Shown here piece by piece: positions 25,224 through 34,890 of a stretch of DNA of 34,890 bases (the stretch's first letter is position 1; each line of letters starts with the position of its first letter). The position numbers and the translations under genes were made by a program. The notes under the pieces were generated by a model that saw nothing but the letters and a program-made list of their open reading frames with translations, was not told the origin of the DNA and did not search any database. Origin of the DNA: Thiorhodococcus minor (GTDB lineage: Bacteria; Pseudomonadota; Gammaproteobacteria; Chromatiales; Chromatiaceae); contig NZ_JAAIJQ010000063.1 of the NCBI RefSeq assembly GCF_010820565.1, positions 1-34,890 of the forward strand, written 5' to 3'.

Positions 25224-27611
25224 CTAAGGGTTTTTCACGCGCTCGAGGCTGACAGCCCCCATCAGCGGCCCGAGCGACGCGCTTTCAGCCAGCGCGCCGG
25301 GTATCCGGGCGCAGCCCATGGGGACGTGGTCGTCGAGGATGACGCGCAGCCGAGCGCCGTACTGCCCCTGCTGGGCGTAGACGATATCGCCCGGACCGAA
25401 GCTGTCGGCCGCAGCCTGCTTCGGGTGGAGATAAACCGCAGGCTCGCAGCGCGGCATGGGCATCTTCTGCAGCGGAGCGGAGCGCCGCACCAGCGGGTCC
25501 AGCCCATAGATCGGGATGGTGCCGACACGCATGAGCCCGCTTGCCGGTGCGCCCTCCGGCGCCACGTCGAAGTCCCCGCGAGGCGCGTTATCGGGCGAGG
25601 CATCCGTGCACAGCGCGGCAAGCTCCGCCTGGACCTCGGCACCGTCGCGGTAAGCGAAGCCCTCGAGATCCAGCAGATTGCCGAGCACCCGCAGCACCTT
25701 CCAGCCCGGACGGGCCTCGCCAGGAGGGGCGACCGCACCCTGGAAACGCTGCCAGGTGCCGTTGGCGTTGACAAAGGTTCCCGAGGTCTCAGCGAAGGCG
25801 GAGATCGGCAACAGCACGTCGGCGACGTCGTCCAAAGCAGGGCTGCGGAAGGCCGAGCAGGCAACCACGAGCTCGGCCTTGCCGATCGCTTGCATGCCGC
25901 CGGCGGGGTCGAGCAGATCGCGATCGGGCTCGAAGCCCCAGAGCACCAGCGCCTTGGAGGTGCCGTCCAGCATCTCGGCGATCGGGCGTCCCTTCGTCTC
26001 GGCCGGCTTGGCGCCAGGCAGCCGGCCAGGATGGGCACCCGCCAGATAGGCGCCGACCGAGCTGGCCGCCGCCGGCAGGTAGCCGAGCCGGCAATTGGCC
26101 GCCTCGGCGATGGCATGGGCCAGACTCTTCACCAGGGTGAAGTCGGGATGCGCCGTTGCGAGGGCACCCAAGAGGACCACGCCAGCCCCTTCGCCGCCAG
26201 CCTCGCGGAGCGCAGCGGCGGCGGCCGCGTGGGCATCCGTCGGCTCGGCAGAGCCGATGAGATCGTTCGCGGCAGAGGAGCCACGCGCGCCGAGGACGCT
26301 GGCAATCGCGGCAAGATCGGCCAGCATCTGCGCGGGAGACCCCATGAGCTGTGCCGCCGGATGGGTCAGCTCCAGTTTGATGGGGTTGACGCAAACCACC
26401 GCAGCACCAGCCAAGGCCGCCTTGCGCACGCGGTGTGCCAGCAATGGCTGCTCGTGCCGGATGTCCGAGCCGATCAGCAAGATGCCCTGCTGGGCCTCCA
26501 GCTCGGACACGGTCACGCCAAGCCAGGGCAGGAGCGGATCGGCATCGTCGCTGCGGAAGTCTTGCTGAAGCAGGCGATGATCGATGTTGGCGCAGCCCAG
26601 GCCGCGCGCCACCCGGGCCGCGAGATAGAGCTCCTCGAGCGTCGCGCTGGGCGCCATGAGCCAGCCCATGTCGGCCACGTCCGCGGCCTTCAACCGCTCC
26701 GCAACCAGCGTCAGCGCGTCCGTCCATTCGACCTCGCGCCAGGCCCCGTCCTCCTTGATCATGGGCTTGGTCAGGCGGTCTTCACTGTAGAGGCCCACGA
26801 AGCTGAAGCGATCGCGGTCCGAGATCCAGGTCTCGTTCACTGCCTCGTTGTCGCGCGGATGCACGCGCATGACGCGGTTGCGGCGCACGTGCAGCTGGAT
26901 GTTGGAGCCGAGCCCATCGTGAGGCGCGATGCTGTCGTGCAGGGTCAGCTCCCAAGGCCGCGCCGTGAAGCGATAAGGCTTGGAGGTCAGCGCCCCGACC
27001 GGGCAAAGGTCGATGACATTGCCGGACAGCTCATGCTCGACGGTCTGGGCGATGAAAGTGCCGATACGCATGTCTTCGCCGCGGCCGGTCGCGCCTAGCT
27101 CCCGCACACCGGCGACCTCGGCACCGAAGCGCACGCAGCGGGTGCAGTGGATGCAGCGCGTCATTTCGGTCGCGATCAAGGGGCCCAGGTCTTCGTCCTT
27201 CACCACGCGCTTGCGCTCGGCGAAGCGCGACACGTCACCGCCATAGCCCATGGCGACGTCCTGCAGCTCGCACTCACCGCCCTGATCGCAGATGGGGCAG
27301 TCGAGCGGGTGGTTGATCAGCAGGAACTCCATGGTGCCTTGCTGGGCCTCGATGGCCTTCGGAGAGCGCGTCCAGACCTTGAGGCCATCGCCCACGGGCG
27401 TCGCGCATGCGGGCACGGGCTTGGGGAAGGGACGGCCGCCTTGCTCGGCCTCGACCAGGCACATCCGGCAGTTCGCCGCAATGGACAGCTTCTTGTGATA
27501 GCAAAACCGGGGAATCGAGATAGCCTCGCGATCCGCGACCGCGATGATCATCTCTCCCGGCGCCGCCTCACAGACGCGGCCGTCGATCTCGATGTTGATC
27601 TTGTCCGTCAT
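25224..27611 (-). CDS. nuoG: NADH-quinone oxidoreductase subunit G
   Basis: This 795-residue protein is the largest hydrophilic subunit of complex I. Its N-terminal domain has the 2Fe-2S ligands of N1b ([18 protein letters not shown] and a later C). The His-containing N5 set is [14 protein letters not shown], and N4 is [11 protein letters not shown] plus LCPVGAL. The remaining 550 residues form a degenerate molybdopterin-oxidoreductase fold. The extra N7 cluster cysteines found in E. coli are absent: the region after [15 protein letters not shown] lacks the CxxC set and reads [14 protein letters not shown], as in mitochondrial-type subunits. The nuoG ATG is separated from nuoF by a 180-base spacer, unusually large for this operon. 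TAA of a small frame lies immediately before the ATG. Confidence 0.97.
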   Translation of the reverse strand: MTDKINIEIDGRVCEAAPGEMIIAVADREAISIPRFCYHKKLSIAANCRMCLVEAEQGGRPFPKPVPACATPVGDGLKVWTRSPKAIEAQQGTMEFLLINHPLDCPICDQGGECELQDVAMGYGGDVSRFAERKRVVKDEDLGPLIATEMTRCIHCTRCVRFGAEVAGVRELGATGRGEDMRIGTFIAQTVEHELSGNVIDLCPVGALTSKPYRFTARPWELTLHDSIAPHDGLGSNIQLHVRRNRVMRVHPRDNEAVNETWISDRDRFSFVGLYSEDRLTKPMIKEDGAWREVEWTDALTLVAERLKAADVADMGWLMAPSATLEELYLAARVARGLGCANIDHRLLQQDFRSDDADPLLPWLGVTVSELEAQQGILLIGSDIRHEQPLLAHRVRKAALAGAAVVCVNPIKLELTHPAAQLMGSPAQMLADLAAIASVLGARGSSAANDLIGSAEPTDAHAAAAAALREAGGEGAGVVLLGALATAHPDFTLVKSLAHAIAEAANCRLGYLPAAASSVGAYLAGAHPGRLPGAKPAETKGRPIAEMLDGTSKALVLWGFEPDRDLLDPAGGMQAIGKAELVVACSAFRSPALDDVADVLLPISAFAETSGTFVNANGTWQRFQGAVAPPGEARPGWKVLRVLGNLLDLEGFAYRDGAEVQAELAALCTDASPDNAPRGDFDVAPEGAPASGLMRVGTIPIYGLDPLVRRSAPLQKMPMPRCEPAVYLHPKQAAADSFGPGDIVYAQQGQYGARLRVILDDHVPMGCARIPGALAESASLGPLMGAVSLERVKNP

Positions 27612-27791
27612 TTAGGTCTCTCGATCGGCACCAGTTGCGCAGACCTTCCGGGTACGCTCGGCGGAGTCGATTGGGCACCCGGCAGCAGCGACCGCGGCGC
27701 CCGCCGCAGTGAGCCCTGCCTCATTGCGCATTAAGTTGGCGAGGCGCCATGCCAGCGCGCGCCTCACCGCGAAAAGAACGGTCGAGCCCGG
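27612..27791 (-). other. Spacer between nuoF and nuoG with a hairpin and a tiny ORF
   Basis: The spacer is 180 bases in an operon whose other gaps are mostly below 70. GGCGAGGCGC (27738-27747) and GCGCCTCACC (27759-27768) form a 10-bp stem with one G-T type mismatch and an 11-base loop. No T-run follows on the minus strand, so it is not a terminator. A 39-codon frame from the ATG at 27731 ends in TAA at 27612, adjacent to the nuoG ATG, but it has no ribosome binding site. Confidence 0.45.
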
Positions 27792-29078
<1,287 letters not shown>

Positions 29079-29082
29079 GCGC

Positions 29083-29610
29083 TTACTCCAAGTCGTCGAT
29101 CAGCTTGTCCAGCGCATCCGGGGACAGTTTCTCGTGGTAAGTCTTGTCCAAGAGAACCGCCGGAGCATCGCGGCAGGCACCAAGGCACTCCACCTCTTTC
29201 AAGGTGAAACGGCCATCGGCGGTCGTCTCGCCTGGCTTGACGCCGTATTTGTGCTCGACGTGCTCGATGAGCTGCTCGGAGCCCTGCAGCATGCAGGAGA
29301 TGCTGTTGCAGACGCAGACCTTGTGACGCCCCTGAGGCTCGAGGTCATACATCCCATAGAAGGTCGCGACCTCGTAGACCGACATGGGGGGCATGTCCAA
29401 GTAGACGGCAATGTCGTCCATCAGCTCTTTGGTCAGCCAGCCGCCGTTGGCGTCCTGCACGATGGTCAGCGCGGGCATGGTCGCGGACTGCTTCCACTCC
29501 GGCGGATACTTGGCGATGTGCTTGTCGATCGCCGCACGAATCTCCGGCGTGAAGAGCGTCGATTTTTCGCGCTCGTGATCGACCGCGAGGGGTAGGTTAC
29601 GGTAGCTCAT
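29083..29610 (-). CDS. nuoE: NADH-quinone oxidoreductase subunit E
   Basis: This 175-residue thioredoxin-fold protein holds the N1a 2Fe-2S cluster. The ligands are VCNSISC (CxxxxC) and ECLGAC (CxxxC). An N-terminal helical region (about 15-75) packs on NuoF. It overlaps nuoD by a single base (TGATG), so it is translationally coupled, and is four bases from nuoF. Confidence 0.97.
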   Translation of the reverse strand: MSYRNLPLAVDHEREKSTLFTPEIRAAIDKHIAKYPPEWKQSATMPALTIVQDANGGWLTKELMDDIAVYLDMPPMSVYEVATFYGMYDLEPQGRHKVCVCNSISCMLQGSEQLIEHVEHKYGVKPGETTADGRFTLKEVECLGACRDAPAVLLDKTYHEKLSPDALDKLIDDLE

Positions 29611-30866
29611 CAGCGATCGATCTCCCCGAACACGATGTCCAGTGTCCCGATGATCGCGACGACATCGGCCAGCATGTGCCCCCTGGACATCTCGTCAAGC
29701 GCGGCCAGATGCGGGAAGCCCGGCGCGCGAACCTTCAGACGATAGGGCTTGTTGGCCCCGTCCGAGACGATGTAGCAGCCGAACTCACCCTTGGGTGCCT
29801 CGACCGCCGCATAGACGTCGCCCGGGGGCGGACAATAGCCTTCCGTGAAGAGCTTAAAGTGGTGGATCAGGGCCTCCATGTCGTCTTTCATGTCCGCCCG
29901 CTTGGGCGGCACGACCTTGTGGTCGTCGATCGACACGGGACCCGGGCTGGTCCGCAGCCAGTCCACGCACTGCTTGATGATGCGATTGGACTGGCGCATC
30001 TCCTCCATGCGGACCAGATAGCGGTCGTAGCAATCGCCGTTGACGCCGACCGGGATATCGAAGTCGACCTTGTCGTAGGCCGCATAGGGCTGTTTCTTGC
30101 GCAGATCCCATTCGACGCCGGAGCCGCGCAGCATGGGTCCGGTGAAGCCGAGCTGCATCGCACGCTCGGGCGAGACGACACCGATATCCACGGTACGCTG
30201 CTTCCAGATTCGGTTGTCTGTCAGCAGGGTCTCGTACTCGTCGACGCGCTTCGGGAACCTCTGCGTGAAATCCTCGATGAAGTCGAGCAGCGAGCCTTCG
30301 CGCGCGACGTTGCGCTTGGCGATCGCGCGCTTGGAATGCCACTTCGACTTGCCCGCATACTGCGGCATGCGATCCGGCAGGTCGCGATGCACGCCGCCGG
30401 GCCGGTAGTAGGTCGCGTGCAGCCGCGCGCCCGAGACGGCCTCGTAGCAGTCCATGAGGTCCTCGCGCTCGCGGAAGCAGTAGAGGAAGACGCTCATGGC
30501 GCCGATGTCGAGCGCATGCGCACCGAGCCACATCAAGTGGTTCAGGACGCGCGTGATCTCGTCGAACATGGTGCGGATGTACTGCGCACGCTCCGGCGCC
30601 TCGACGCCAAGGAGCTTCTCGATGGCGCGCACATAGCCATGCTCGTTGCACATCATGGACACATAGTCCAGACGGTCCATGTAGCCGATGCTCTGGTTGT
30701 ACGGCTTGTACTCGGCCAGCTTCTCGGTCGCGCGATGCAGCAGACCGATGTGCGGGTCGGCGCGCTCGATGACCTCCCCGTCCATCTCCAGCACCAGGCG
30801 CAGCACGCCATGCGCGGAAGGATGCTGCGGACCGAAGTTCAGGGTGTAGTTACGGATCTCAGGCAT
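29610..30866 (-). CDS. nuoD: NADH-quinone oxidoreductase subunit D
   Basis: This 418-residue protein is the quinone-binding subunit derived from a [NiFe] hydrogenase large subunit. The N-terminal [22 protein letters not shown] contains the His that lines the quinone cavity, and the internal MCNEHGY and [12 protein letters not shown]-like segment ([19 protein letters not shown]) are diagnostic. The hydrogenase metal-binding cysteines are absent, as expected. It is not fused to nuoC here; nuoC overlaps by 8 bases (ATGCCTGA). Confidence 0.97.
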   Translation of the reverse strand: MPEIRNYTLNFGPQHPSAHGVLRLVLEMDGEVIERADPHIGLLHRATEKLAEYKPYNQSIGYMDRLDYVSMMCNEHGYVRAIEKLLGVEAPERAQYIRTMFDEITRVLNHLMWLGAHALDIGAMSVFLYCFREREDLMDCYEAVSGARLHATYYRPGGVHRDLPDRMPQYAGKSKWHSKRAIAKRNVAREGSLLDFIEDFTQRFPKRVDEYETLLTDNRIWKQRTVDIGVVSPERAMQLGFTGPMLRGSGVEWDLRKKQPYAAYDKVDFDIPVGVNGDCYDRYLVRMEEMRQSNRIIKQCVDWLRTSPGPVSIDDHKVVPPKRADMKDDMEALIHHFKLFTEGYCPPPGDVYAAVEAPKGEFGCYIVSDGANKPYRLKVRAPGFPHLAALDEMSRGHMLADVVAIIGTLDIVFGEIDR

Positions 30867-31572
30867 CGCCCGCCTCCTTGCTCACACCATCCCCGACGTA
30901 GCGGCTGTCGTCCCGGATCACGCGCGGCACCAGGACGCGCGGCTCGATGGAGACGGGCTCATAGACAACGCGCTGTTGCTCGGGGTCATAGCGCATCTCG
31001 ACCTGACCGCTGAGCGGAAAGTCCTTGCGGAAGGGATGCCCAACAAAGCCATAGTCGGTCAGGATACGACGCAGGTCCGGATGCCCCTTGAAGAGGATCC
31101 CGTAGAGATCGAAGGCCTCGCGCTCGAACCAGTTGGCGGCAGCCCACACCGGGATCAGCGAATCCACCATGGGCTGGCTACCGCCGACATAGGTGCGCAG
31201 ACGCAGCCGCCAGTTGTGGGCCAACGACAGCAGATGCACCACCACGGCGAAACGCTTCGAATCGTCGACAGCCACATCCAGATCGCGGTCGACACCACGA
31301 CCGAAGCCTGTGAAAGACGCCTCTTCGGTCTCCCACTCGGACTGACCATAGGTCGCGTAGTCAACGCCACAGAGATCGATCAGTTGCTCGAAGCGGAAGG
31401 CGGCGTCGTCGCGCAAGGTCCAGCAGACCTCGAGAAGACGCTCCGCAGGCACGACCAGCGTCAGCTCGCCGACCTCGTCGATCAGCTCGCAGCCATGCTC
31501 GGCGAGCTTCTCGGGAATCGCGACGGCGAGCGCGTCCAGCCTGGCGTTGCGAGTCAGGGAATGTTTCACCAT
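30859..31572 (-). CDS. nuoC: NADH-quinone oxidoreductase subunit C
   Basis: This 237-residue subunit is a hydrophilic complex I protein that holds the peripheral arm together. Family marks are [59 protein letters not shown] (near residues 145-190) and the C-terminal YEPVSIEPR. The separate nuoC and nuoD differ from the fused NuoCD of enterics. It overlaps nuoD by 8 bases and follows nuoB by 17. Confidence 0.97.
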   Translation of the reverse strand: MVKHSLTRNARLDALAVAIPEKLAEHGCELIDEVGELTLVVPAERLLEVCWTLRDDAAFRFEQLIDLCGVDYATYGQSEWETEEASFTGFGRGVDRDLDVAVDDSKRFAVVVHLLSLAHNWRLRLRTYVGGSQPMVDSLIPVWAAANWFEREAFDLYGILFKGHPDLRRILTDYGFVGHPFRKDFPLSGQVEMRYDPEQQRVVYEPVSIEPRVLVPRVIRDDSRYVGDGVSKEAGDA

Positions 31573-31589
31573 GTTCTCTCAGGTACTAC

Positions 31590-32066
31590 TCAGCGGGCGA
31601 TGGTGTTGGTCCGGCGAATCTTGCTCTGGAGCTGCAAGATGCCGTAGAGCAACGCCTCCGCCGTGGGCGGACAGCCGGGAACGTAGATATCGACGGGAAC
31701 GATGCGGTCACAGCCACGCACGACAGAGTACGAGTAGTGGTAGTAGCCGCCGCCGTTCGCGCAGGAGCCCATCGAAATGACCCAGCGCGGCTCGGCCATC
31801 TGGTCGTAGACCTTGCGCAGCGCAGGAGCCATCTTATTGACGAGCGTCCCGGCCACGATCATCACGTCGGACTGGCGCGGACTGGGCCGGAAGATGATGC
31901 CGAATCGATCCAGGTCGTATCGCGCCGCGCCAGCGTGCATCATCTCGACGGCACAGCACGCGAGCCCGAAGGTCATCGGCCACAAAGAGCCGGTGCGCGC
32001 CCAGTTGATGAGCTTGTCAGCGGAGGTGGTGACGAACCCCTCTTCGAGAAGACCCTCTATTCCCAT
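31590..32066 (-). CDS. nuoB: NADH-quinone oxidoreductase subunit B
   Basis: This 158-residue protein carries the terminal 4Fe-4S cluster N2, which passes electrons to quinone. The ligands are the adjacent cysteines in [14 protein letters not shown], then [21 protein letters not shown] and [13 protein letters not shown] set the start at 32066 ([10 protein letters not shown]) because the alternative ATG at 32087 would overlap nuoA by 31 bases, and because GGGG lies upstream at a reasonable distance. The ATG overlaps the nuoA stop region by 10 bases. Confidence 0.96.
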   Translation of the reverse strand: MGIEGLLEEGFVTTSADKLINWARTGSLWPMTFGLACCAVEMMHAGAARYDLDRFGIIFRPSPRQSDVMIVAGTLVNKMAPALRKVYDQMAEPRWVISMGSCANGGGYYHYSYSVVRGCDRIVPVDIYVPGCPPTAEALLYGILQLQSKIRRTNTIAR

Positions 32067-32413
32067 TCCAACGCCCCTTTCTTCCACTCGTAGATGAAGC
32101 CAACGACCAGGATGCCGAGGAATACGACCATGGCCCAGAAGGCATAGATCCCGAGATCTTCGAGCACAACCGCCCAGGGAAAGAGGAATGCGATCTCTAG
32201 ATCGAAGACGATGAAGAGAATAGCGACCAGGTAGTAGCGGACGTCGAACTTCAAACGTGCCGTTTCAAATGCCTCGAAGCCGCACTCGTAGGGCGAATCT
32301 TTCTCGCTGTCCGGGCGACGTGGTCCGAGGAGGTAACCGATCACGAGTGGTCCAACCCCTACCAGTATCCCGACCAGGATAAAAATCAGGATCGGCAGAT
32401 AGTTGTCTAGCAC
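32057..32413 (-). CDS. nuoA: NADH-quinone oxidoreductase subunit A
   Basis: This 118-residue protein with three membrane helices is the first gene of the nuo operon. The conserved loop [42 protein letters not shown] contains the exposed Cys loop near the quinone site and the Glu of the last helix. It begins with GTG (32413), with AGAGGGGAC five bases upstream. A sigma-70 promoter lies about 45 bases further upstream. Confidence 0.96.
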   Translation of the reverse strand: MLDNYLPILIFILVGILVGVGPLVIGYLLGPRRPDSEKDSPYECGFEAFETARLKFDVRYYLVAILFIVFDLEIAFLFPWAVVLEDLGIYAFWAMVVFLGILVVGFIYEWKKGALEWE

Positions 32414-32457
32414 TGTCCCCTCTCTATCGTTTTTCTAATATAAGCAGCAGGATGGGG

Positions 32458-32487
32458 AGTCTAGTGCACCCTTCCGCACAGTGTCAA
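32458..32487 (-). promoter_or_regulatory. Sigma-70 promoter for the nuo operon
   Basis: On the minus strand a perfect -35 TTGACA (32487-32482) is followed, after 18 bases, by TAGACT (32463-32458), a fair -10. Transcription should start near 32450 and give a leader of about 37 bases before the nuoA GTG. It lies between the tRNA-Leu terminator and nuoA. Confidence 0.7.
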
Positions 32488-32545
32488 CCTAGAGATCAAT
32501 CCAAACTATTAGATTTTTCAAGGCTTTAGATTCGATCTCCAGGCA

Positions 32546-32582
32546 CAAAAAAGCGGCATGCCACTCGCGTGGCATGCCGCTT
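32546..32582 (-). terminator. Rho-independent terminator after tRNA-Leu
   Basis: A perfect 14-bp stem (32551-32564 with 32569-32582) with a TCGC loop is followed on the minus strand by a run of six T (32552-32547). It starts five bases past the 3' end of the tRNA and ends the tpiA-secG-tRNA transcript before the nuo promoter. Confidence 0.92.
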
Positions 32583-32587
32583 GCAGT

Positions 32588-32672
32588 TGGTGCCGACGGC
32601 CAGACTCGAACTGGCACGGCTTTCGCCACTACCCCCTCAAGATAGCGTGTCTACCAATTTCACCACGTCGGC
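32588..32672 (-). tRNA. tRNA-Leu (GAG anticodon)
   Basis: An 85-base tRNA with a long variable arm, as expected for leucine. The acceptor starts GCCGACG (32672-32666) and pairs with CGTCGGC before an encoded ACCA tail. The D-loop GGTGAAATTGGTAGACA and T-loop GTTCGAGTC are standard. The anticodon stem CTATC/GGTAG (one G-T pair) closes a seven-base loop TTGAGGG with GAG at 32638-32636. The sequence closely resembles E. coli leuU in the anticodon arm. It lies nine bases after secG on the same strand. Confidence 0.95.
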
Positions 32673-32681
32673 GTAAATCAA

Positions 32682-33173
32682 TCAGTTCTCTTCACTGCCC
32701 TCAGAGCCAGCGCCTTGTGCTGGATCACCCACCGCGCCTCCGGCACTGCCGTCGGCTTGCGGGGCCGCAGCGTCCATGGGAGCTGCAGGGACAGGGACGT
32801 CGGACCCGGCCGGACCCTCAAGCGATTCGGCTGCACCAGGCACCACCGGGATATCAGTGGTCGTCGCTGACGGAGCAGTCTCAGAGGGCGGCGGAATGAT
32901 CGCCGCGCCGTCTACTTCATCCATCAGCCCCGAGGGCTCCGAGCCTTGGGCCGCGAAGTAGGCCAGACCCATGCTCGTGAGAAAGAACAGCGTCGCAATA
33001 ATAGCAGTCAAACGCGTCAAAAACGACCCCGAGCCCTGAGCCCCGAATACCGTGGACGACGCACCACTGCCAAAGGCAGCACCTGCATCCGCCCCCTTTC
33101 CGTGCTGCATCAGCACGAGACCGATGAGCCCCAGCGAAAGGAAGACCTGGAAAACTGTCAGAATCGTTTGCAT
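32682..33173 (-). CDS. secG: Preprotein translocase subunit SecG
   Basis: This 163-residue inner membrane protein is part of the SecYEG channel. Two helices are visible (about residues 3-21 and 52-72). Between them is the conserved VLMQHGKGADAGAAFGSGASSTVFGAQGSGSFLTRLTA loop (MQxGKGAxxGA...GS..VFG..G...FLTR). A long periplasmic or cytoplasmic tail rich in Pro, Ala, Gly and acidic residues makes it longer than E. coli SecG (110). It follows tpiA after 22 bases and leads directly into the tRNA-Leu gene. Confidence 0.95.
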   Translation of the reverse strand: MQTILTVFQVFLSLGLIGLVLMQHGKGADAGAAFGSGASSTVFGAQGSGSFLTRLTAIIATLFFLTSMGLAYFAAQGSEPSGLMDEVDGAAIIPPPSETAPSATTTDIPVVPGAAESLEGPAGSDVPVPAAPMDAAAPQADGSAGGAVGDPAQGAGSEGSEEN

Positions 33174-33195
33174 GTATCACTCACGGGCCAGGATC

Positions 33196-33960
33196 TCAGC
33201 CCGCAGCGGCATTCCCGGCCTGACAAATCGCTAAAAAGTCTTCGGCAGCCAAGGATGCGCCACCAATGAGGCCGCCATCGATATCGGCCTGGGCCAGCAG
33301 CTCGCCCGCGTTACCCGGCTTCATGCTGCCGCCGTATAAGATCCGCACCTTTGCGCCGATCGCCTGATCGTGACCGTCAATGCGGCGCCGAATGAAATTG
33401 TGCACTTCCTGCGCCTGCTCGGGCGTCGCCGTTTTCCCGGTGCCGATCGCCCAGACGGGCTCGTAGGCAATCTCGAGGCTCGCGAAAGACGCGATCCCGT
33501 TTTGGTCGATAATCGCGTCGATTTGCCGAGCGATCACGGCCTCTGTTTCACCTTGCTCACGCTGCTCGAGCGTCTCGCCGACGCAGAGAATCGGCCTCAT
33601 GCCGTTCTCGATCACGATCGCGAGCTTCTTCGCGACGATCTCGTCGGTCTCGCCGTAGTATTCCCGACGCTCCGAGTGCCCGCAAATCACATAGTGGCAG
33701 CCGAACTCCCCGAGCATCGCGGCGGATACCTCACCAGTGTAGGCCCCACCGGCTTCCGTGCAGACATTCTGCGCACCGAGCCGGACAGGACTCCCGCCGA
33801 GCAACCGCTCCCCGATTGCGAGAAAGGGAAAGGGCGGACAGACAGCAACTTCTGTCTTAACAAGCCCTTTCGCACCATTGAGGACACCTTCGATCAGCGA
33901 CTCAGCGCCGGATCTGGTGCCATTCATCTTCCAGTTACCTGCGATCAGAGGCTGGCGCAT
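33196..33960 (-). CDS. tpiA: Triosephosphate isomerase
   Basis: This 254-residue TIM-barrel enzyme interconverts dihydroxyacetone phosphate and glyceraldehyde 3-phosphate in glycolysis, gluconeogenesis and the Calvin cycle. Active-site residues are visible: Lys in AGNWKMNG near residue 10, His in CGHSERR near 94, Glu in [20 protein letters not shown] near 167 and the phosphate loop YGGSMK near 210. The start at 33960 has GGAG upstream; the longer frame from 34056 is not protein-like. It is the first gene of the tpiA-secG-tRNA unit. Confidence 0.97.
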   Translation of the reverse strand: MRQPLIAGNWKMNGTRSGAESLIEGVLNGAKGLVKTEVAVCPPFPFLAIGERLLGGSPVRLGAQNVCTEAGGAYTGEVSAAMLGEFGCHYVICGHSERREYYGETDEIVAKKLAIVIENGMRPILCVGETLEQREQGETEAVIARQIDAIIDQNGIASFASLEIAYEPVWAIGTGKTATPEQAQEVHNFIRRRIDGHDQAIGAKVRILYGGSMKPGNAGELLAQADIDGGLIGGASLAAEDFLAICQAGNAAAG

Positions 33961-33988
33961 GACGGGTACTCCTTCAGGTGAGCGGCGC

Positions 33989-34016
33989 ATCATAGCCATT
34001 TCTGAGCGGATTTCAA
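33989..34016 (-). promoter_or_regulatory. Sigma-70 promoter for tpiA-secG-tRNA-Leu
   Basis: On the minus strand TTGAAA (34016-34011) and TATGAT (33994-33989) are separated by 16 bases, a good match to the -35 and -10 boxes. The start of transcription would lie near 33982, about 22 bases before the tpiA ATG, leaving room for the GGAG site. Confidence 0.65.
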
Positions 34017-34153
34017 GCCCCAATTCAAGGCGCCGCCGATCGTCCCGCGGGCGCACATCATCGATTCGGCACCGCCGACGGCAGCCGAGATCACCCCCAC
34101 ACCGCCCATGCCGACGCCGCGAGCCAGCATTTATTCCAACGACCGCTTTCCGC

Positions 34154-34159
34154 TACACT
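34154..34159 (+). promoter_or_regulatory. Possible -10 box immediately before smpB
   Basis: TACACT ends only six bases before the smpB ATG (34166), and no GGAG-like site precedes the ATG. If this box is used, transcription would begin on or beside the ATG and the mRNA would be leaderless. No good -35 is present at 17 bases (TTATTC), so the call is weak. Confidence 0.3.
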
Positions 34160-34165
34160 GCCGCG

Positions 34166-34645
34166 ATGGCCAAGAGCAGCAAGAAAAAGTCCAACAGCGG
34201 ATCGACCATCGCCCTCAATAAGAAGGCGGGGCACGACTATTTCATCGAGCAACGGATCGAGGCCGGCATCGCCCTCGAGGGCTGGGAGGTCAAGAGCCTG
34301 CGTGCCGGGCGGATCCAGCTCAAGGAGAGCTACGTCAAGATCCTGCACGCCGAGGCCTTTCTGATCGGCACCCATATCTCCGCCCTACAGACGGCCTCGA
34401 CACACGTCAACCCGGACCCGACCCGAACGCGCAAGCTGCTGCTCAAACGCTCGGAGCTGAATCGACTGATCGGCCTCACCGAGCGCTCCGGCTACACCCT
34501 GGTGCCGACAGCCATGTACTGGAAGCACGGCCGCGCCAAGCTGGAGATCGGCCTCGCCAAGGGCAAGAAGCAGCACGACAAGCGAGCTACGGAGAAAGAT
34601 CGCGATTGGCAGCGCGAGAAAGAGCGCATCTTCAAGACCGGCTGA
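34166..34645 (+). CDS. smpB: SsrA-binding protein SmpB
   Basis: This 159-residue protein binds tmRNA and the decoding site of stalled ribosomes in trans-translation. Family landmarks are [42 protein letters not shown], then [59 protein letters not shown], with a C-terminal basic helix [17 protein letters not shown]. The length is standard. The tmRNA gene follows 47 bases downstream on the same strand, a common arrangement. The start codon lacks a clear ribosome binding site. Confidence 0.96.
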   Translation: MAKSSKKKSNSGSTIALNKKAGHDYFIEQRIEAGIALEGWEVKSLRAGRIQLKESYVKILHAEAFLIGTHISALQTASTHVNPDPTRTRKLLLKRSELNRLIGLTERSGYTLVPTAMYWKHGRAKLEIGLAKGKKQHDKRATEKDRDWQREKERIFKTG

Positions 34646-34647
34646 GC

Positions 34648-34676
34648 TTGCCGGGGAACCAATCCTTACTTATAGT
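34648..34676 (+). promoter_or_regulatory. Sigma-70 promoter for ssrA
   Basis: TTGCCG (34648-34653) and TATAGT (34671-34676) are separated by exactly 17 bases. Transcription would start near 34683, roughly ten bases before the mature 5' end of the tmRNA at about 34693, which suits later RNase P processing. The promoter begins just after the smpB stop codon. Confidence 0.65.
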
Positions 34677-34692
34677 GACCAATCGGTTACCT

Positions 34693-34890
34693 GGGGGCGA
34701 CATGGCTTCGACGTGGGTCGCAAAACCTGAGGTGCATGCCGAGGTGCGGGCTACCTCGTAAAACCATCCGCAAATCTATAGTTGCCAACGACGACAACTA
34801 CGCTCTCGCTGCTTATACCTCGTATAGGCACAGATTGCGCCCTCTTAACCTAGCTCTGAGTAAGCCTCGTTAACCTGCTGTATTTATTTT
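34693..34890 (+). ncRNA. ssrA: tmRNA (ssrA), 5' part, cut by the window end
   Basis: The sequence GGGGGCGACATGGCTTCGACGTGGGTCGCAAAACC near 34693 is the conserved 5' end of tmRNA, including the tRNA-like acceptor and D-arm portion. The resume codon and tag follow at 34784 (GCC AAC GAC GAC AAC TAC GCT CTC GCT GCT), which encode ANDDNYALAA, the usual gammaproteobacterial proteolysis tag. The next codon is TAT at 34814, not a stop; the frame stays open until TAA at 34871. The gene continues past 34890, so the 3' half (pseudoknots and acceptor) is not seen. It rescues stalled ribosomes with SmpB. Confidence 0.92.

Noticed and set aside
25110-27098. 662-codon open frame on the plus strand opposite nuoG
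   Set aside because: Antisense to a complete nuoG with intact iron-sulfur motifs; the translation has no recognisable domain.

Overview
The window looks like chromosomal DNA from a GC-rich gammaproteobacterium. The separate nuoC and nuoD genes, the BamC lipoprotein next to DapA, the tpiA-secG-tRNA-Leu-nuo order and the tmRNA tag ANDDNYALAA all fit this. The order and the persulfide dioxygenase are reminiscent of purple sulfur bacteria and relatives (Chromatiales), but that placement is inference from gene content, not from a search.

Bases 1 to about 4.7 kb are accessory DNA. They hold an intact DUF2283 gene, two orphan cysteine-rich zinc-ribbon-like proteins, an ETHE1-type persulfide dioxygenase, a PilZ-like protein, and two broken DUF2283 copies. 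The third DUF2283 copy is split by a 145-bp element with terminal inverted repeats and a perfect 8-bp target duplication, so it is a MITE. It follows a frameshifted remnant of a DUF4258-like partner gene. REP-like hairpins and an AT-rich patch lie between these genes.

From 4.7 to 11.1 kb, all on the minus strand, lie signalling genes: a PAS-PAS-GGDEF diguanylate cyclase, a periplasmic DUF302 protein, and a two-gene operon of a PotD-like polyamine-binding protein followed by a 1012-residue hybrid histidine kinase. No ABC transporter genes accompany the PotD-like protein, so it is probably a ligand sensor for the kinase. From 11.7 to 14.8 kb, on the plus strand, are a DUF805 membrane protein, a secreted SH3-domain protein, and lutB-lutC without lutA.

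From 15.2 to 34 kb is conserved housekeeping on the minus strand: dapA-bamC, the complete 14-gene nuo operon for complex I (nuoA to nuoN), then tpiA-secG-tRNA-Leu(GAG). A strong rho-independent terminator separates the tRNA transcript from a clear sigma-70 promoter that drives nuoA. The right end carries smpB and the 5' part of ssrA (tmRNA) on the plus strand, so the two partners of trans-translation are adjacent. As read here, the tmRNA tag frame has no stop after ALAA.

No complete transposase, integrase, CRISPR array or phage module is present. The most unusual signals are the MITE-broken DUF2283 module, the PotD/hybrid-kinase pair with an apparently dead Hpt domain, and the tmRNA tag without its usual stop.
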